From Enteractinococcus helveticum (GTDB lineage Bacteria > Actinomycetota > Actinomycetes > Actinomycetales > Micrococcaceae), in the NCBI RefSeq assembly GCF_001657475.1, contig NZ_LXEY01000011.1, forward strand, positions 62,001 to 126,000: DNA of 64,000 nucleotides, written 5' to 3'. The translations under genes were made by a program, and so were the position numbers. Below the pieces are notes generated by a model. The model was not told the DNA's origin and made no database searches. It worked only from the letters and a program-made list of their open reading frames with translations. Numbering within the stretch: position 1 is the first letter of the stretch; every line of letters starts with the position of its first letter. This document shows, piece after piece, positions 29,799 to 39,900 of this stretch.

Positions 29799-31111
29799 TT
29801 ACCTTCGACCCGCATGACGGACAACACGTCGTCTACGACGTCCAGAGTTTTGGTTGCTTCAAGTGTCTTGGCCAACTGGGATTCCTTGGCACGGTGGGTA
29901 ATGAACGACAGCAGCGCGGTCTTGTGCTCCTCGGTCGAGGCCTCATCTGGGGTCTGGTTCATTGATTTGATCGACACGTTGTGCTCGGCAAAGGTGCCGG
30001 CAACCTTGGCCAGGACACCCGGTGCGTCAGCGGCACGTACGACCATCATGTATCGGGTCGTGGTTTCGCCAATCTCCAGGGAATCCAGTTCACGGCGTGC
30101 GGTGTGGGTACGGCCTGGACCACCGCGCAGTTTGCGCTTGGCGATCGACATGACATCGCCCATCACGGCAGATGCGGTCGGGGCGCCACCGGCACCCGGA
30201 CCGTAGAACATCAATTCGCCGGCGTTTTCGGCTTCAACAAATACCGCGTTATAGGCACCCCGCACCGCGGCCAGCGGGTGTTGGCGTGGCAGCAGGGTTG
30301 GGTGCACGCGCAGCACCACACCGGCTGGGTCGTCGAGTTGTTCAGCAATGGCCAGCAACTTGATAATGTAGCCGGCGCTAGCAGCAGCCTTGTGGTCCAG
30401 GTCAGTGATCTGGGTGATGCCCTCGGTGTAGACCTGATCCAAGGTAAATGGTGCGTGGAAGGCTAGGTGTGCCAGGATCGCGGCCTTGGCTGCGGCGTCG
30501 TCTCCCCCAACATCGGCGGTCGGATCGGCTTCGGCATAGCCTAAGCGTTGGGCTTCGGCCAGCGCATCATTGAACGAGGCACCGGTGGTGTCCATCTGGT
30601 CCAAAATGTAGTTCGTGGTCCCGTTGACGATACCCATAATGCGGGTGACCCGGTCGCCCGACAGCGAGTCGCGCAGCGGTCGCAGAATCGGAATGGCACC
30701 GGCCACGGCTGCCTCGAAGGACAATTGGACGCCGGCCTGGGCTGCGGCTTCATACAGTTCGTTACCGTGGGTAGCTAGCAGCGCTTTATTTCCGGTGACG
30801 ACGTTGGAGCCCTGGCCAATGGCTTTCAGGATCAGCTCACGCGCCGGGTCGACGCCGCCCATCAGTTCGATGACGATATCGGCATCGGCCATGACCTCAT
30901 CGATGTCATCGGAGTAGTACTCGGCAGGCAGCTGGTAGTCGCGGGTGGCCTGCGGGTTGCGAACAAAAATCCCGGTCAGCTGCAGTTTGGCGCCGATGCG
31001 TTGTGTGAGGGCATCAGCATCCTCGGTGAGAATTCGAGCAACCTGTGATCCGACGGTTCCACCGCCCAACAATGCAATGTTCAGGGCTGGGGTATCAGAT
31101 GCAGTGGTCAT
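29795..31111 (-). CDS. hom: Homoserine dehydrogenase
   Basis: NAD(P)-dependent reduction of aspartate semialdehyde to homoserine, the branch to threonine and methionine. Rossmann motif LLGGGTVGSQVARIL (about residue 14), the conserved GIVNGTTNYILDQM (about 175), and EGITQITDLDHKAAA are seen. The C-terminal ACT domain (about 350-438, RYMMVVRAADAPGVLAKVAG) suggests threonine feedback inhibition. 438 aa. It is coupled to thrB by a 4-bp overlap. Confidence 0.95.
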   Translation of the reverse strand: MTTASDTPALNIALLGGGTVGSQVARILTEDADALTQRIGAKLQLTGIFVRNPQATRDYQLPAEYYSDDIDEVMADADIVIELMGGVDPARELILKAIGQGSNVVTGNKALLATHGNELYEAAAQAGVQLSFEAAVAGAIPILRPLRDSLSGDRVTRIMGIVNGTTNYILDQMDTTGASFNDALAEAQRLGYAEADPTADVGGDDAAAKAAILAHLAFHAPFTLDQVYTEGITQITDLDHKAAASAGYIIKLLAIAEQLDDPAGVVLRVHPTLLPRQHPLAAVRGAYNAVFVEAENAGELMFYGPGAGGAPTASAVMGDVMSIAKRKLRGGPGRTHTARRELDSLEIGETTTRYMMVVRAADAPGVLAKVAGTFAEHNVSIKSMNQTPDEASTEEHKTALLSFITHRAKESQLAKTLEATKTLDVVDDVLSVMRVEGK

Positions 31112-31182
31112 GGTCCTCCGAGTCGATAATGAATGTGGCTATGGCACCGTGTGGTTATTGTAGTCCAGTTGCATCCGCTGGC

Positions 31183-32595
31183 TTACAAATCGACCTCACG
31201 TGCAAAAAGATCATCGTAGGTTTCGCGCCGAATAATTTCGCGGGCTTGGCCGTCTTTGATCGCGACAATCGCCGGGCGCAGCAGCATGTTGTAATTCGAG
31301 CTCATCACATGCCCGTACGCTCCAGTGGCTGGCACCACGAGCAGATCCCCGTGGTCGGTGTCTTCTGGTAGATACACCGTATTGACCACTATGTCACCGG
31401 ATTCGCAGTGTTTGCCGACGACGCGGGAGAACACCGCATCAGCATCCGAAACCCGGTTGGCCAATACCGCGGTGTAGTCGGCGTCGTAGAGCACCGGACG
31501 CGGGTTATCCGACATTCCGCCGTCCACGGCCACGTAGCGCCGCGGGTAGTGTTCACCATCGTGTTCTACCCACACGGTCTTGGTGGTACCCACCGTGTAG
31601 ATCGTCAGCCCGGCGGGGCCTGCGATCGAACGGCCCGGCTCAATGGAAATCCGTGGACACGTAATGCCCAACCGGTCGATTTCTGTGCTCATGTGCGCAG
31701 CTAAATTTTGGGCAATGACGGCGGGCTCTACTGGATCATCGGCTTCGGTATAGGCGATGCCGTATCCCCCACCGATGTCGAGTTCGGCAATGACAATGTC
31801 TTCGGCGGCCAACACGGCGATGAATTCCAGCATGCGGGTCGCAGCGGTTTCAAAACCAGCCGAGTCAAAAATTTGGCTACCGATATGTGAGTGCAGCCCC
31901 ACCAGGTTGATGTGTGCCGCGTTAGCGGCAAAATGCACGGCTTGGTAGGCATCCGAGGTTTCGGCGCCTGGCGCCGGCGTCATGGTCAGTCCGAATTTCT
32001 GATCCTCGTGTGCGGTGGCAATGTGCTGGTGCGTCGAGGCATCGACGCCCGGCGTGAGGCGCAGCATGACGTTGGCCGTTTGCCCCAGTTGGGCGGCCAT
32101 GGCCTCAACGCGGTACAGCTCGGGTAGTGAATCAACTACGATCCGGCCGATCTGATGGGAAATTGCGGTGTGTAGTTCCTCGTCGGATTTGTTATTACCG
32201 TGCAGCCCAATATGGGACGGGTCGGTACCGGCACGTAGCGCGAGGGCCATTTCACCACCGGAGGCGGTGTCCATTCGTAGGCCTTCTTCTTTGACCCACT
32301 TGGCGATCTGGACGGTTAGTAAGGCTTTCGAGGCATAAAACACATCGACCCCGCCGCACAGCGGCTCGAAGGCCTCGTTGAAGGCGTCAACGTAGGCGCG
32401 GGCGCGGGCGCGGAAGTCGTTTTCGTCGATGACCCACAACGGGCTGCCAAACTGTTCGACTAATTCGGTCACACCGATCCCCTGGATGGTGACTTGACCG
32501 GCATCTCGGGCCACACCGGAAGAAAAGATCTTGGCGTTGAGTGCCGCGGTATCGGCTGGCAGGCTCAGCCAGGCTGGCGCTAGCGGTGAGTGCAT
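31183..32595 (-). CDS. lysA: Diaminopimelate decarboxylase
   Basis: PLP enzyme making L-lysine from meso-diaminopimelate. PLP-binding Lys in FYASKALLT (about residue 72), LVGLHSHIGSQIFD (about 215), ELDIGGGYGIAY, the ISIEPGRSIAG stretch and the catalytic Cys region KHCESGDIVV are present. ATG at 32595 is chosen because MHSPLAPAW matches the domain onset. The long in-frame upstream extension lies wholly inside argS. The argS stop and lysA start share a base (TAATG), so translation is coupled. 470 aa. Confidence 0.95.
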   Translation of the reverse strand: MHSPLAPAWLSLPADTAALNAKIFSSGVARDAGQVTIQGIGVTELVEQFGSPLWVIDENDFRARARAYVDAFNEAFEPLCGGVDVFYASKALLTVQIAKWVKEEGLRMDTASGGEMALALRAGTDPSHIGLHGNNKSDEELHTAISHQIGRIVVDSLPELYRVEAMAAQLGQTANVMLRLTPGVDASTHQHIATAHEDQKFGLTMTPAPGAETSDAYQAVHFAANAAHINLVGLHSHIGSQIFDSAGFETAATRMLEFIAVLAAEDIVIAELDIGGGYGIAYTEADDPVEPAVIAQNLAAHMSTEIDRLGITCPRISIEPGRSIAGPAGLTIYTVGTTKTVWVEHDGEHYPRRYVAVDGGMSDNPRPVLYDADYTAVLANRVSDADAVFSRVVGKHCESGDIVVNTVYLPEDTDHGDLLVVPATGAYGHVMSSNYNMLLRPAIVAIKDGQAREIIRRETYDDLFAREVDL

Positions 32596-34265
32596 TACAT
32601 TTTCTCCGGTGCTGAAACGCCCAGCAGGCCCAAACCATTGGCCAACACCTGGGTGGTGGCATCGTTGAGCCAGCGGCGGGAATAGTTCACAGTTTCTGGG
32701 GCGGGTTTGGTGCCGTCTTGAGCTGGTACCGGAACGATTCGGCAGGCTGCGTACCAGGCGTGATAGGCCGCAGCAATGGCTTCTAGGTGGCGGGCTACAC
32801 GGTGTGGTGCCCGACCTTTTGCTGCCGCACCAACCACCGATGGGAACTGTGCCAGTTTGGACAACAGTTCTTCTTCGGTCGGGTGATCCAGCGATGCGGC
32901 ATCGAATTTTTCGACCTCGCGCACCACGCCTTGAGCATCGGCAGTCCGAGCTGCCGAACGCGACCGAGCGTGAGCGTACTGGACATAGAACACCGGGTTG
33001 TCGTTGGTCTGAGAGCGCAGCAGGTCCGGGTCGATTTCCATGGGCGAATCGTTCGGATAGCGGGCTAGCGAGTAGCGCAGCGCATCTACACCCAACCAAT
33101 CAATCAGATCGCGTAGTTCAATGATGTTGCCGGCGCGTTTGGACAACCGTGCACCATTAACCGAAATCAGCTGGCCAATGAGCACCTCAATGTTTTGGTC
33201 CATGTCGTCACCAGCGCACGCGGCCAAAGCGCGCAGCCTGTTGACGTAACCGTGGTGGTCGGCACCCAGCAAATAGATCTTCTGTTCGAAGCCGCGGTCT
33301 TTTTTGGATAAGTAGTAGGCGGCGTCGCCGGCGAAATAGGTGGGCTTGCCGTCGGCTTTGATCAGCACGCGGTCTTTATCGTCACCGAAATCGGTGGTGC
33401 GTAACCAGAAGGCCCCCTCTTGTTCAAAGGTGTGTCCCTGGGCCTTGAGACGCTCCAGCGCACTTTCAACGGCGCCATCTTCGTGCAGCTTGGATTCCGA
33501 GAACCACACGTCGAAGTGGACGGCAAACTCATCCAGCGTGGCGCGGATGTCCGTTAACTGGATTTCGTAGGCACGCTTGCGCAACTGCGGCAGCGCTTCG
33601 TCATAAGTCTGATCTTTGATGGTGGGGTCTTCGGCCAGAATCGCCTCAGCGATTTCGTGAACGTATCCTCCGGGGTATCCACCTTCTGGCACATCCTGGC
33701 CGTGCATCCGAGCCCACACGGAAGCAGCAAAGGTTTCCAGCTGGGCACCGTAGTCGTTGATGTAGTACTCATTGGTCACCGTGGCACCGGAAGCGCGCAG
33801 CAGTCGGCTAATGGCATCCCCAAGCGCAGCCCACCGGGTGTGCCCAATGTGCAGTGGGCCGGTGGGGTTGGCCGAGACAAACTCCAGGTTGACGACGTCG
33901 CCAACGGCCTGATCGTTGCGCCCAAATTCCTCGCCGGCCTCCACAATGGTCCGCGCTAGCTCACCGGCGGCAGCGGCATCGAGAGTGATGTTGAGAAATC
34001 CTGGTCCGGCAATATCGACCGCAGCAACCCCGTCGAGGGCCTGAATCTTTGGGGCGACAATCTCTGCGAATTGGCGCGGATTCATGCCGGCGCGTTTGCC
34101 CAGCTGCATCGCAATATTGGTCGCCCAATCACCGTGGTCACGCGACTTAGGGCGTTCGACTCGTGGTGCTTCTGGCACCGCATCGACCGGGAGGTTAATT
34201 TCCCCGGCATCAACGGCAGAACGCACAATGTGGGCAAGAGCAGCAGAGAGAGTTTCAGGATTCAC
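32595..34265 (-). CDS. argS: Arginyl-tRNA synthetase
   Basis: Class I aminoacyl-tRNA synthetase charging tRNA-Arg, 556 aa. The N-terminal Add-1 domain is followed by the HIGH-type motif NPTGPLHIGHTRWAALGD (about residue 130), the KMSKS-region variant NGARLSKRAGN (about 362) and the C-terminal DALR domain with YVQYAHARSRSAAR. The argS-lysA-hom-thrB order is common in actinobacteria. Notably a tRNA-Arg gene lies divergently only 158 bp from its start. Confidence 0.96.
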   Translation of the reverse strand: MNPETLSAALAHIVRSAVDAGEINLPVDAVPEAPRVERPKSRDHGDWATNIAMQLGKRAGMNPRQFAEIVAPKIQALDGVAAVDIAGPGFLNITLDAAAAGELARTIVEAGEEFGRNDQAVGDVVNLEFVSANPTGPLHIGHTRWAALGDAISRLLRASGATVTNEYYINDYGAQLETFAASVWARMHGQDVPEGGYPGGYVHEIAEAILAEDPTIKDQTYDEALPQLRKRAYEIQLTDIRATLDEFAVHFDVWFSESKLHEDGAVESALERLKAQGHTFEQEGAFWLRTTDFGDDKDRVLIKADGKPTYFAGDAAYYLSKKDRGFEQKIYLLGADHHGYVNRLRALAACAGDDMDQNIEVLIGQLISVNGARLSKRAGNIIELRDLIDWLGVDALRYSLARYPNDSPMEIDPDLLRSQTNDNPVFYVQYAHARSRSAARTADAQGVVREVEKFDAASLDHPTEEELLSKLAQFPSVVGAAAKGRAPHRVARHLEAIAAAYHAWYAACRIVPVPAQDGTKPAPETVNYSRRWLNDATTQVLANGLGLLGVSAPEKM

Positions 34266-34422
34266 GTGTCCAAGTTTAGCTTTCGTCGTCTAGGTCAGCA
34301 CCTTTAAGGCAAAGTTACACTCGTCACCGGACGTTCTGGAGTCAAGTATTTCGTTGCGCGTGATTTTTACGGTAGGGTATTCAAGGTCCACCGGAACTTT
34401 TTGAGTATCCTTGTGGATATCC

Positions 34423-34495
34423 GCCTCCGTAGCTCAGTGGATAGAGCGTCTGCCTCCGGAGCAGAAGGCCGTAGGTTCGATTCCTATCGGGGGCA
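34423..34495 (+). tRNA. tRNA-Arg (anticodon CCG)
   Basis: 73-nt cloverleaf. Acceptor strand GCCTCCG pairs with CGGGGGC (one G-U). D arm GCTC-AGTGGATA-GAGC, anticodon arm TCTGC-CTCCGGA-GCAGA with CCG anticodon (reads CGG), and T arm with GGTTCGATTCC are present. CCA is not encoded. A TTGCGC/TATTCA pair at 34354-34383 may be its promoter. Confidence 0.95.
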
Positions 34496-34497
34496 CA

Positions 34498-34534
34498 AAC
34501 CCTACAGGCATGATTCATGTCCTGTGGGGTTTTG
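34498..34534 (+). terminator. Terminator after tRNA-Arg
   Basis: Inverted repeat AACCCTACAGG / CCTGTGGGGTT (one G-U or mismatch position) with a 12-base loop, followed by TTT. It begins three bases after the tRNA. Confidence 0.8.
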
Positions 34535-34803
34535 TGGTTAATCGAGTCCTACGACGACGCACCGAGCGTCCGTCCCATAAATCACTTTTCAAGTAATTTG
34601 ATCTGAGTCTTGGTGTCATCCGGGCGCTCAACACAGATTCGCCTCATGGTCTTTGCCCTACTCAGCGGCATGAAACACCCCACTATCACCGGTGATGAAT
34701 AGAACATCCTTCAGATATTGATTCTCGAGTTGACAAGCAGGTTTGGGGTCAATGAGATATTGTGACATGATAAACCGTTGCTGCATACTTGAAAAATCAA
34801 CCG
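34535..34803. other. Gene-free spacer before the HTH gene
   Basis: No convincing reading frame. TTGACA at 34730-34735 is a perfect -35 hexamer; the best -10 at 17-bp spacing (TGAGAT, 34753-34758) is weak. It could drive the HTH gene starting at 34804. No copy of the tRNA-Arg 3' end, which would mark an integrated element, was seen here. Confidence 0.4.
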
Positions 34804-35253
34804 ATGCAGAAAGCAGACTTTTTGGACGGCAGATACATGCGTAGGAAAATCCACCCTCGGGAGGGGCAGGAACAGCTCAACCCCAACGACGAACTTTCAG
34901 TCGGGTTAGACATCATGCGTCGGCGGGAAGCTGCACATCTTCCACGTACCGAACTGGCCCAGAAGATTGGCATTTCCGAACGGACACTTTTCCGTTGGGA
35001 AATGGAAGGCACCACCATGAAAAACCGGGAACGCGCCATCGAAGCGCTAGCTTCTATGGTGTACACCCCGGGTGGTCGTCCAACTGCTTTGACGATGACC
35101 CGTAAGGAACTGCGCCGGGCGACATCAATGGATCTGGCCTCTGAGCTGCAAGATCGGGCACGCATCATGGACAACTACACCCAGTTGGTCGAAGACCTCA
35201 AACACCGACTCCGTCAGGATGGTCTCGACCACTACATTCCTCCGGGTCTGTAA
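34804..35253 (+). CDS. XRE-type HTH DNA-binding protein
   Basis: Small protein (149 aa from ATG 34804; a TTG at 34789 would add five residues). The middle shows a Cro/XRE-like helix-turn-helix: LDIMRRREAAHLPRTELAQK followed by IGISERTLFRWEMEG (about residues 40-75). The C-terminal part is a charged helix (SMDLASELQDRARIMDNYTQ) that may dimerise. I do not recognise a more specific family. It stands alone between a tRNA and an aldehyde dehydrogenase gene, followed by its own terminator. No clear ribosome site is visible, so the start is uncertain. It may regulate the downstream dehydrogenase or be a relic of an integrated element; neither can be shown. Confidence 0.65.
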   Translation: MQKADFLDGRYMRRKIHPREGQEQLNPNDELSVGLDIMRRREAAHLPRTELAQKIGISERTLFRWEMEGTTMKNRERAIEALASMVYTPGGRPTALTMTRKELRRATSMDLASELQDRARIMDNYTQLVEDLKHRLRQDGLDHYIPPGL

Positions 35254-35260
35254 ATCTCAT

Positions 35261-35295
35261 AAAAGCCAGCGTGATCTCGCTGGCTTTTGTTTTTC
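35261..35295 (+). terminator. Terminator of the HTH gene
   Basis: 11-bp stem AAAAGCCAGCG / CGCTGGCTTTT with a 6-base loop, followed by GTTTTTCC. A textbook intrinsic terminator just after the stop. Confidence 0.92.
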
Positions 35296-35448
35296 CTCTC
35301 ATGACTGTTCCTCGTCCCCATACCCTTACCGCATAGATCCGCCAACAGATGTGCATCGTCTGGTCGCGCAATGGCCCGTGATTTCTTCGATCAGTTGGTT
35401 TAGATTGGTGGTCGACCCATACTGTGCTGCGATCAAGAGGAATGCGCT

Positions 35449-36834
35449 ATGACCACAACTTATCGGACACAAAACCCAGCCACCGGGGAACTGGTTGAAG
35501 AATTCCCGTATGTCTCAGACAACGAAATCCAACAGACCTTGGCCTCTGCTGCGAGCGCGTATCGCATCTGGTCCGCGATGCCCATGGCGGAACGCGGCAA
35601 AATCCTGGTAAAACTTGCCGACCTATTCGAGGAGCGTGCCGAAGAACTCGCCGCGCAAGCCACCCTGGAAATGGGCAAGAACACTCGTGAGGCCATCGGT
35701 GAAGTCCAGTATTGCGCGCGCATTATCCGGTACTACGCTACCGAAGGCGAACGGTTGGCCGCTGACCAGGAGCTCAAGAACATTGACGGTCAGACAGCGA
35801 TCCTACGTCGTCGTCCTATTGGCACCATTTTGGGGATTATGCCGTGGAACTTCCCTTACTATCAGGTGATCCGCTTTGCTGCACCCAATTTGATGTTGGG
35901 CAATACCGTGATCCTCAAGCACGCCGAAATCTGTGCTGGCACGGCCTTGAAGATCCAAGAGCTCATGCGTGAAGCGGGCGTGATTGAGGGTGCCTATATC
36001 AATGTGTTTGCCACCCATGATCAGGTTTCCACAATCATCGCGGATCCTCGGATCCAGGGTGTCTCGCTGACCGGTTCCGAGCGCGCAGGGTCAGCCGTTG
36101 CTGAACAAGCTGGCCGCCATTTGAAAAAGGCCGTCCTTGAACTGGGTGGTTCGGATCCCTACATTGTCTTGGATTCTGCCGATGTGGCGACTTCGGCCCG
36201 CCGCGCATTATTCTCTCGGTTGAGCAACAGCGGCCAGACCTGTACTTCGAATAAGCGCATTATTGTGATGGATGACATCTATGACGAGTTCGTAGCTGAG
36301 CTGACCAAACTGGCCTCCGAGCTCACCCCGGGCAATCCATCCGATGCGAATCGCAGTGAATACGCTCCCCTGTCATCAGAGGCAGCGGCCATCGGTTTGA
36401 TGGAACAAATTGAAGATGCCCGCAAGGCCGGAGCGACCGTGCACGTCGGTGGTCAACGCCCTGATCTGCCTGGTTATTATGTGGCACCCACCGTCCTGAC
36501 CGATGTGCCTGAAACGGCCCGCGCCTACTCGGAAGAACTCTTTGGACCGGTGGTGATGATCTACCGAGTCCACACCGAAGGTGAAGCCATCGAACTGGCC
36601 AACTCGTCATCCTACGGTCTGGGTGGCGCAGTATTCTCCGCAGATGAGGCACGTGCCCAAGCGGTGGCAGATCGTCTGGAAGTCGGGATGGTGCACATCA
36701 ACGCATTCAATGTCGGCGGTGAAGACCTGCCCTTCGGTGGGGTAAAACGCTCCGGGTTCGGACGCGAGCTTGGCCCGTTGGGCATGGATGAGTTCGTCAA
36801 TAAACAACTCATCACCGTCAACACCCCGCGCTAA
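35449..36834 (+). CDS. Succinate-semialdehyde dehydrogenase (aldehyde dehydrogenase family)
   Basis: NAD(P)-dependent oxidation of an aldehyde, by similarity succinate semialdehyde to succinate. The cofactor and active-site motifs are GIMPWNFPYYQVIRFAAPNL (about residue 128), VSLTGSERAGSAVA, the general-base Glu in VLELGGSDPYIVL (about 227) and the nucleophile Cys in SGQTCTSNKRI (about 262). The short 461-aa length without an N-terminal extension matches the GabD subfamily in actinobacteria. Kgd in the same window releases succinate semialdehyde, which makes the assignment attractive, but other aldehydes remain possible. Confidence 0.85.
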   Translation: MTTTYRTQNPATGELVEEFPYVSDNEIQQTLASAASAYRIWSAMPMAERGKILVKLADLFEERAEELAAQATLEMGKNTREAIGEVQYCARIIRYYATEGERLAADQELKNIDGQTAILRRRPIGTILGIMPWNFPYYQVIRFAAPNLMLGNTVILKHAEICAGTALKIQELMREAGVIEGAYINVFATHDQVSTIIADPRIQGVSLTGSERAGSAVAEQAGRHLKKAVLELGGSDPYIVLDSADVATSARRALFSRLSNSGQTCTSNKRIIVMDDIYDEFVAELTKLASELTPGNPSDANRSEYAPLSSEAAAIGLMEQIEDARKAGATVHVGGQRPDLPGYYVAPTVLTDVPETARAYSEELFGPVVMIYRVHTEGEAIELANSSSYGLGGAVFSADEARAQAVADRLEVGMVHINAFNVGGEDLPFGGVKRSGFGRELGPLGMDEFVNKQLITVNTPR

Positions 36835-36840
36835 ATACTC

Positions 36841-36888
36841 CGGTGCTCTCGGATGACTCGTTGAGGTCACCCGAGAGCACCGTCTTTT
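36841..36888 (+). terminator. Terminator after the aldehyde dehydrogenase gene
   Basis: 12-bp stem CGGTGCTCTCGG / CCGAGAGCACCG (36841-36852 and 36871-36882) followed by TCTTTTGG. Confidence 0.88.
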
Positions 36889-36946
36889 GGCCCTGCGCGT
36901 CCGTACTGCGCGAGCTGACGCGGACTACCGTAGAATTCTGAACATC

Positions 36947-39900
36947 ATGTCCCATACTTCAGCGTCTCAGTTGCCTGCCATTACGTTCCCCGAAGACCTA
37001 CCGGTCTCCCAGCACCGCGAACACATCATGGCCCAACTGGCCGAACATCAGGTCGTCATCGTTGCGGGCGAGACCGGTTCCGGTAAGACCACCCAGTTAC
37101 CCAAAATGTGTTTGGCACTGGGACTTGGCCAGACCGGAATGATCGGACATACCCAACCCCGCCGGATTGCCGCCCGATCGGTTGCTGAACGTGTCGCTGA
37201 AGAGCTCGGCCAAGACATTGGCGCAACCGTGGGCTACCAGGTGCGTTTCACCTCCGAAGTTTCAGACGACACCCGGCTGAAGGTCATGACCGATGGCATC
37301 CTGCTGGCTGAAATTCAACACGATCCCACCTTGTCGAAGTATTCGGTTATCATCATCGACGAGGCCCACGAACGCAGCCTAAATATCGACTTTCTGCTGG
37401 GCTATCTCAAACGACTGCTGGCCAAACGCGCTGATCTAAAGGTCATCATTACCTCGGCCACAATCGATCCTGAGTCCTTTGCCGAACATTTTGCAGATGC
37501 CAACGGCAACCCCGCCCCCATCGTGGAAGTCTCGGGTCGCACCTATCCGGTGGAAATCCGCTACCGGCCCCTGACCCAGCAAGCCCTGCCGGATGATCCC
37601 GATGATGACGCCGATGATTTAGAAGACGCCCGCGATCCGCTGGATGCGATTGCCGACGCCGTCGATGAACTCAGCCACGAAGCACCCGGCGACATCCTGA
37701 TCTTCTTTCCAGGAGAGCGCGAAATCCGCGACGCCGCCGAAATCTTAGGCCCGCGGGTCGCTCGCAACCCGCGGCTCACCAACGCCGAGATTCTGCCGCT
37801 ATTTGGTCGGCTGTCACTGCAAGATCAACAACGCGTATTTCGCCCGGGCAACAACCCGCGTATCGTATTGGCCACCAACGTTGCCGAAACCTCGTTGACG
37901 GTGCCCGGCATCAAATATGTTATCGACACCGGCACCGCCCGCATTTCTCGGTATTCGCAGCGCACCAAGGTTCAGCGTCTGCCCATCGAACGAATTTCGC
38001 AGGCCTCGGCACAGCAGCGCTCCGGTCGAGCCGGGCGCACCAGCCCGGGTATTGCCATCCGGTTATATTCCGAAGAGGACTTCACCGCCCGCCCCGAGTT
38101 CACCGACCCGGAAATCCTGCGCACCTCGTTGGCCTCCGTCATTTTGCACATGGCCTCGATCAACATCATCGACACCGCCGAAGAACTCGACGCTTTCCCG
38201 TTTTTACAGGCTCCTGAACATAAACAAATTACCGACGGCGTCACGCTTTTGACCGAACTGGGCGCATTGAATACCGGTAACCCGGTCACAGTGCGCGGCC
38301 GCGGCGGCCGCTGGGTGACCCGCACGTTTACAGCCGGCACGATCACTCCCCTGGGTCGACGCCTGGCCCGGCTGCCAGTGGCCCCTCGGCTGGGCCGCAT
38401 GATTCTGGCTGCGGAAACCTACGACGTCGTCCCCGAGGTATTGGTTCTTGCGGCCGGGTTGACGATTCAGGACCCACGCGAGCGGCCCGAAGAGCACCGG
38501 GCCGCCGCAGATGCACTGCATAAGCGATTCACCGATGAGAAATCGGATTTTTCTGCCCTGCTGAACCTGTGGAATTATCTGCATGAACAACAGCGCGAGT
38601 TGTCGGGCAACCAGTTTCGAAAACTGTGTCGCCGAGAATTTATCAACTACCTGCGGGTGCGCGAATGGCAGGACCTGGTGCGCCAATTACGCCAGATCGC
38701 CCGGGAGGTAGGCATCAAGACCGGTTCCAAAACCGTTGATGCAGTGGCCCATCACGACGGCGTACATCAGGCGCTGTTGACCGGGTTATTGTCGCATATT
38801 GGGTCGTGGGATGAGCGTCGCAAACAGTACCAGGGCGCTCGTGGTTCACGCTTTGCCATTTTCCCGGGATCCGGGCTCTTCAAACAACGCCATGATTTCG
38901 TGATGGCAGCCGAGCTGGTGGAGACCTCTCGGTTGTGGGCTCGCCAGGTGGCCGCGGTCGAACCCGAGTGGATTGAAGAAGCCGCCGGATCGATTGCCAA
39001 GGTCAATACGTCGGACCCGTATTGGTCTCGCCGCAATGGTACGGCGATGGCTCGGCAACGGGTCACGGTGTACGGCGTCACCATTGTGACCGATCGGCCG
39101 GTGCGCTACTACAACGTGGATCGTGCAGCCGCCCGAGACCTGTTGATCCGGCACGCGCTGATTGACGGCGAGTGGAATACCCGGCATCACTTTTTCAAGC
39201 GCAACCTGCAACGTTTGGCCGAGGTTGAGGAGCTGGAAACCCGACTGCGGCGTCGTGACCTGATGGTTTCCGAGGACGCGCTGTATGAGTTTTATGATGC
39301 CCGCATACCCGAACATGCGGTCTCTCAGCGGCATTTCGATGCGTGGTGGCGCAAGCAGCGCCACGAGGATCCCGAGCTGTTGGACTTTGATCCAGCCAAG
39401 TTGATGGCTGCTGAGGCAACGGATCTTGACATTGACCAGTTCCCCGACGTGTTTGTGCATCCCACACCTACTGGTGATGTGGAATTGCCGCTGCACTATG
39501 AGTTCAAACCAGTCATCGCCATTGGTGCGGATGCCTCGGGCAACGGTCAGCCGCCAGGGCCACAAACAGATGGTGTGACGGTTACTATTCCGCTGGCGCT
39601 GTTGCACTACATGGATCAGCAGCGCTTCGACTGGCTGATTCCAGGGTTGCGCACCGAGCTGATCACCGCGCTGATTCGAGGGCTGCCCAAGCCGATCCGC
39701 AAACAGCTGGTACCGGCTCCTGATACTGCCCAGGCTGCCGCTGAGCACCTGGAGGCCACAGCCGACCCGGCAGCCGATCAGTTCTATACCGAGTTGGGGA
39801 CCTTTTTACGTCAGACCAAGCATCAGCCAGTGGGCTCCGATGATTGGGCGCCGGAAAAGCTTCCACCGCATTTGCGGTTCAACTATCAGGTCGTGGATGA

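Noticed and set aside
32596-33099. N-terminal extension of LysA by 168 codons
   Set aside because: It lies entirely within argS, is Arg/Cys-rich and unlike any LysA; the ATG at 32595 overlaps the argS stop in a typical coupled arrangement.
34423-35448. Integrated element at tRNA-Arg
   Set aside because: No integrase, no duplicated tRNA 3' end and only one small gene; evidence is too thin to call an element.
38846-39748. 300-codon minus-strand ORF inside hrpA
   Set aside because: Shadow frame of the HrpA gene; no motifs and no ribosome site.
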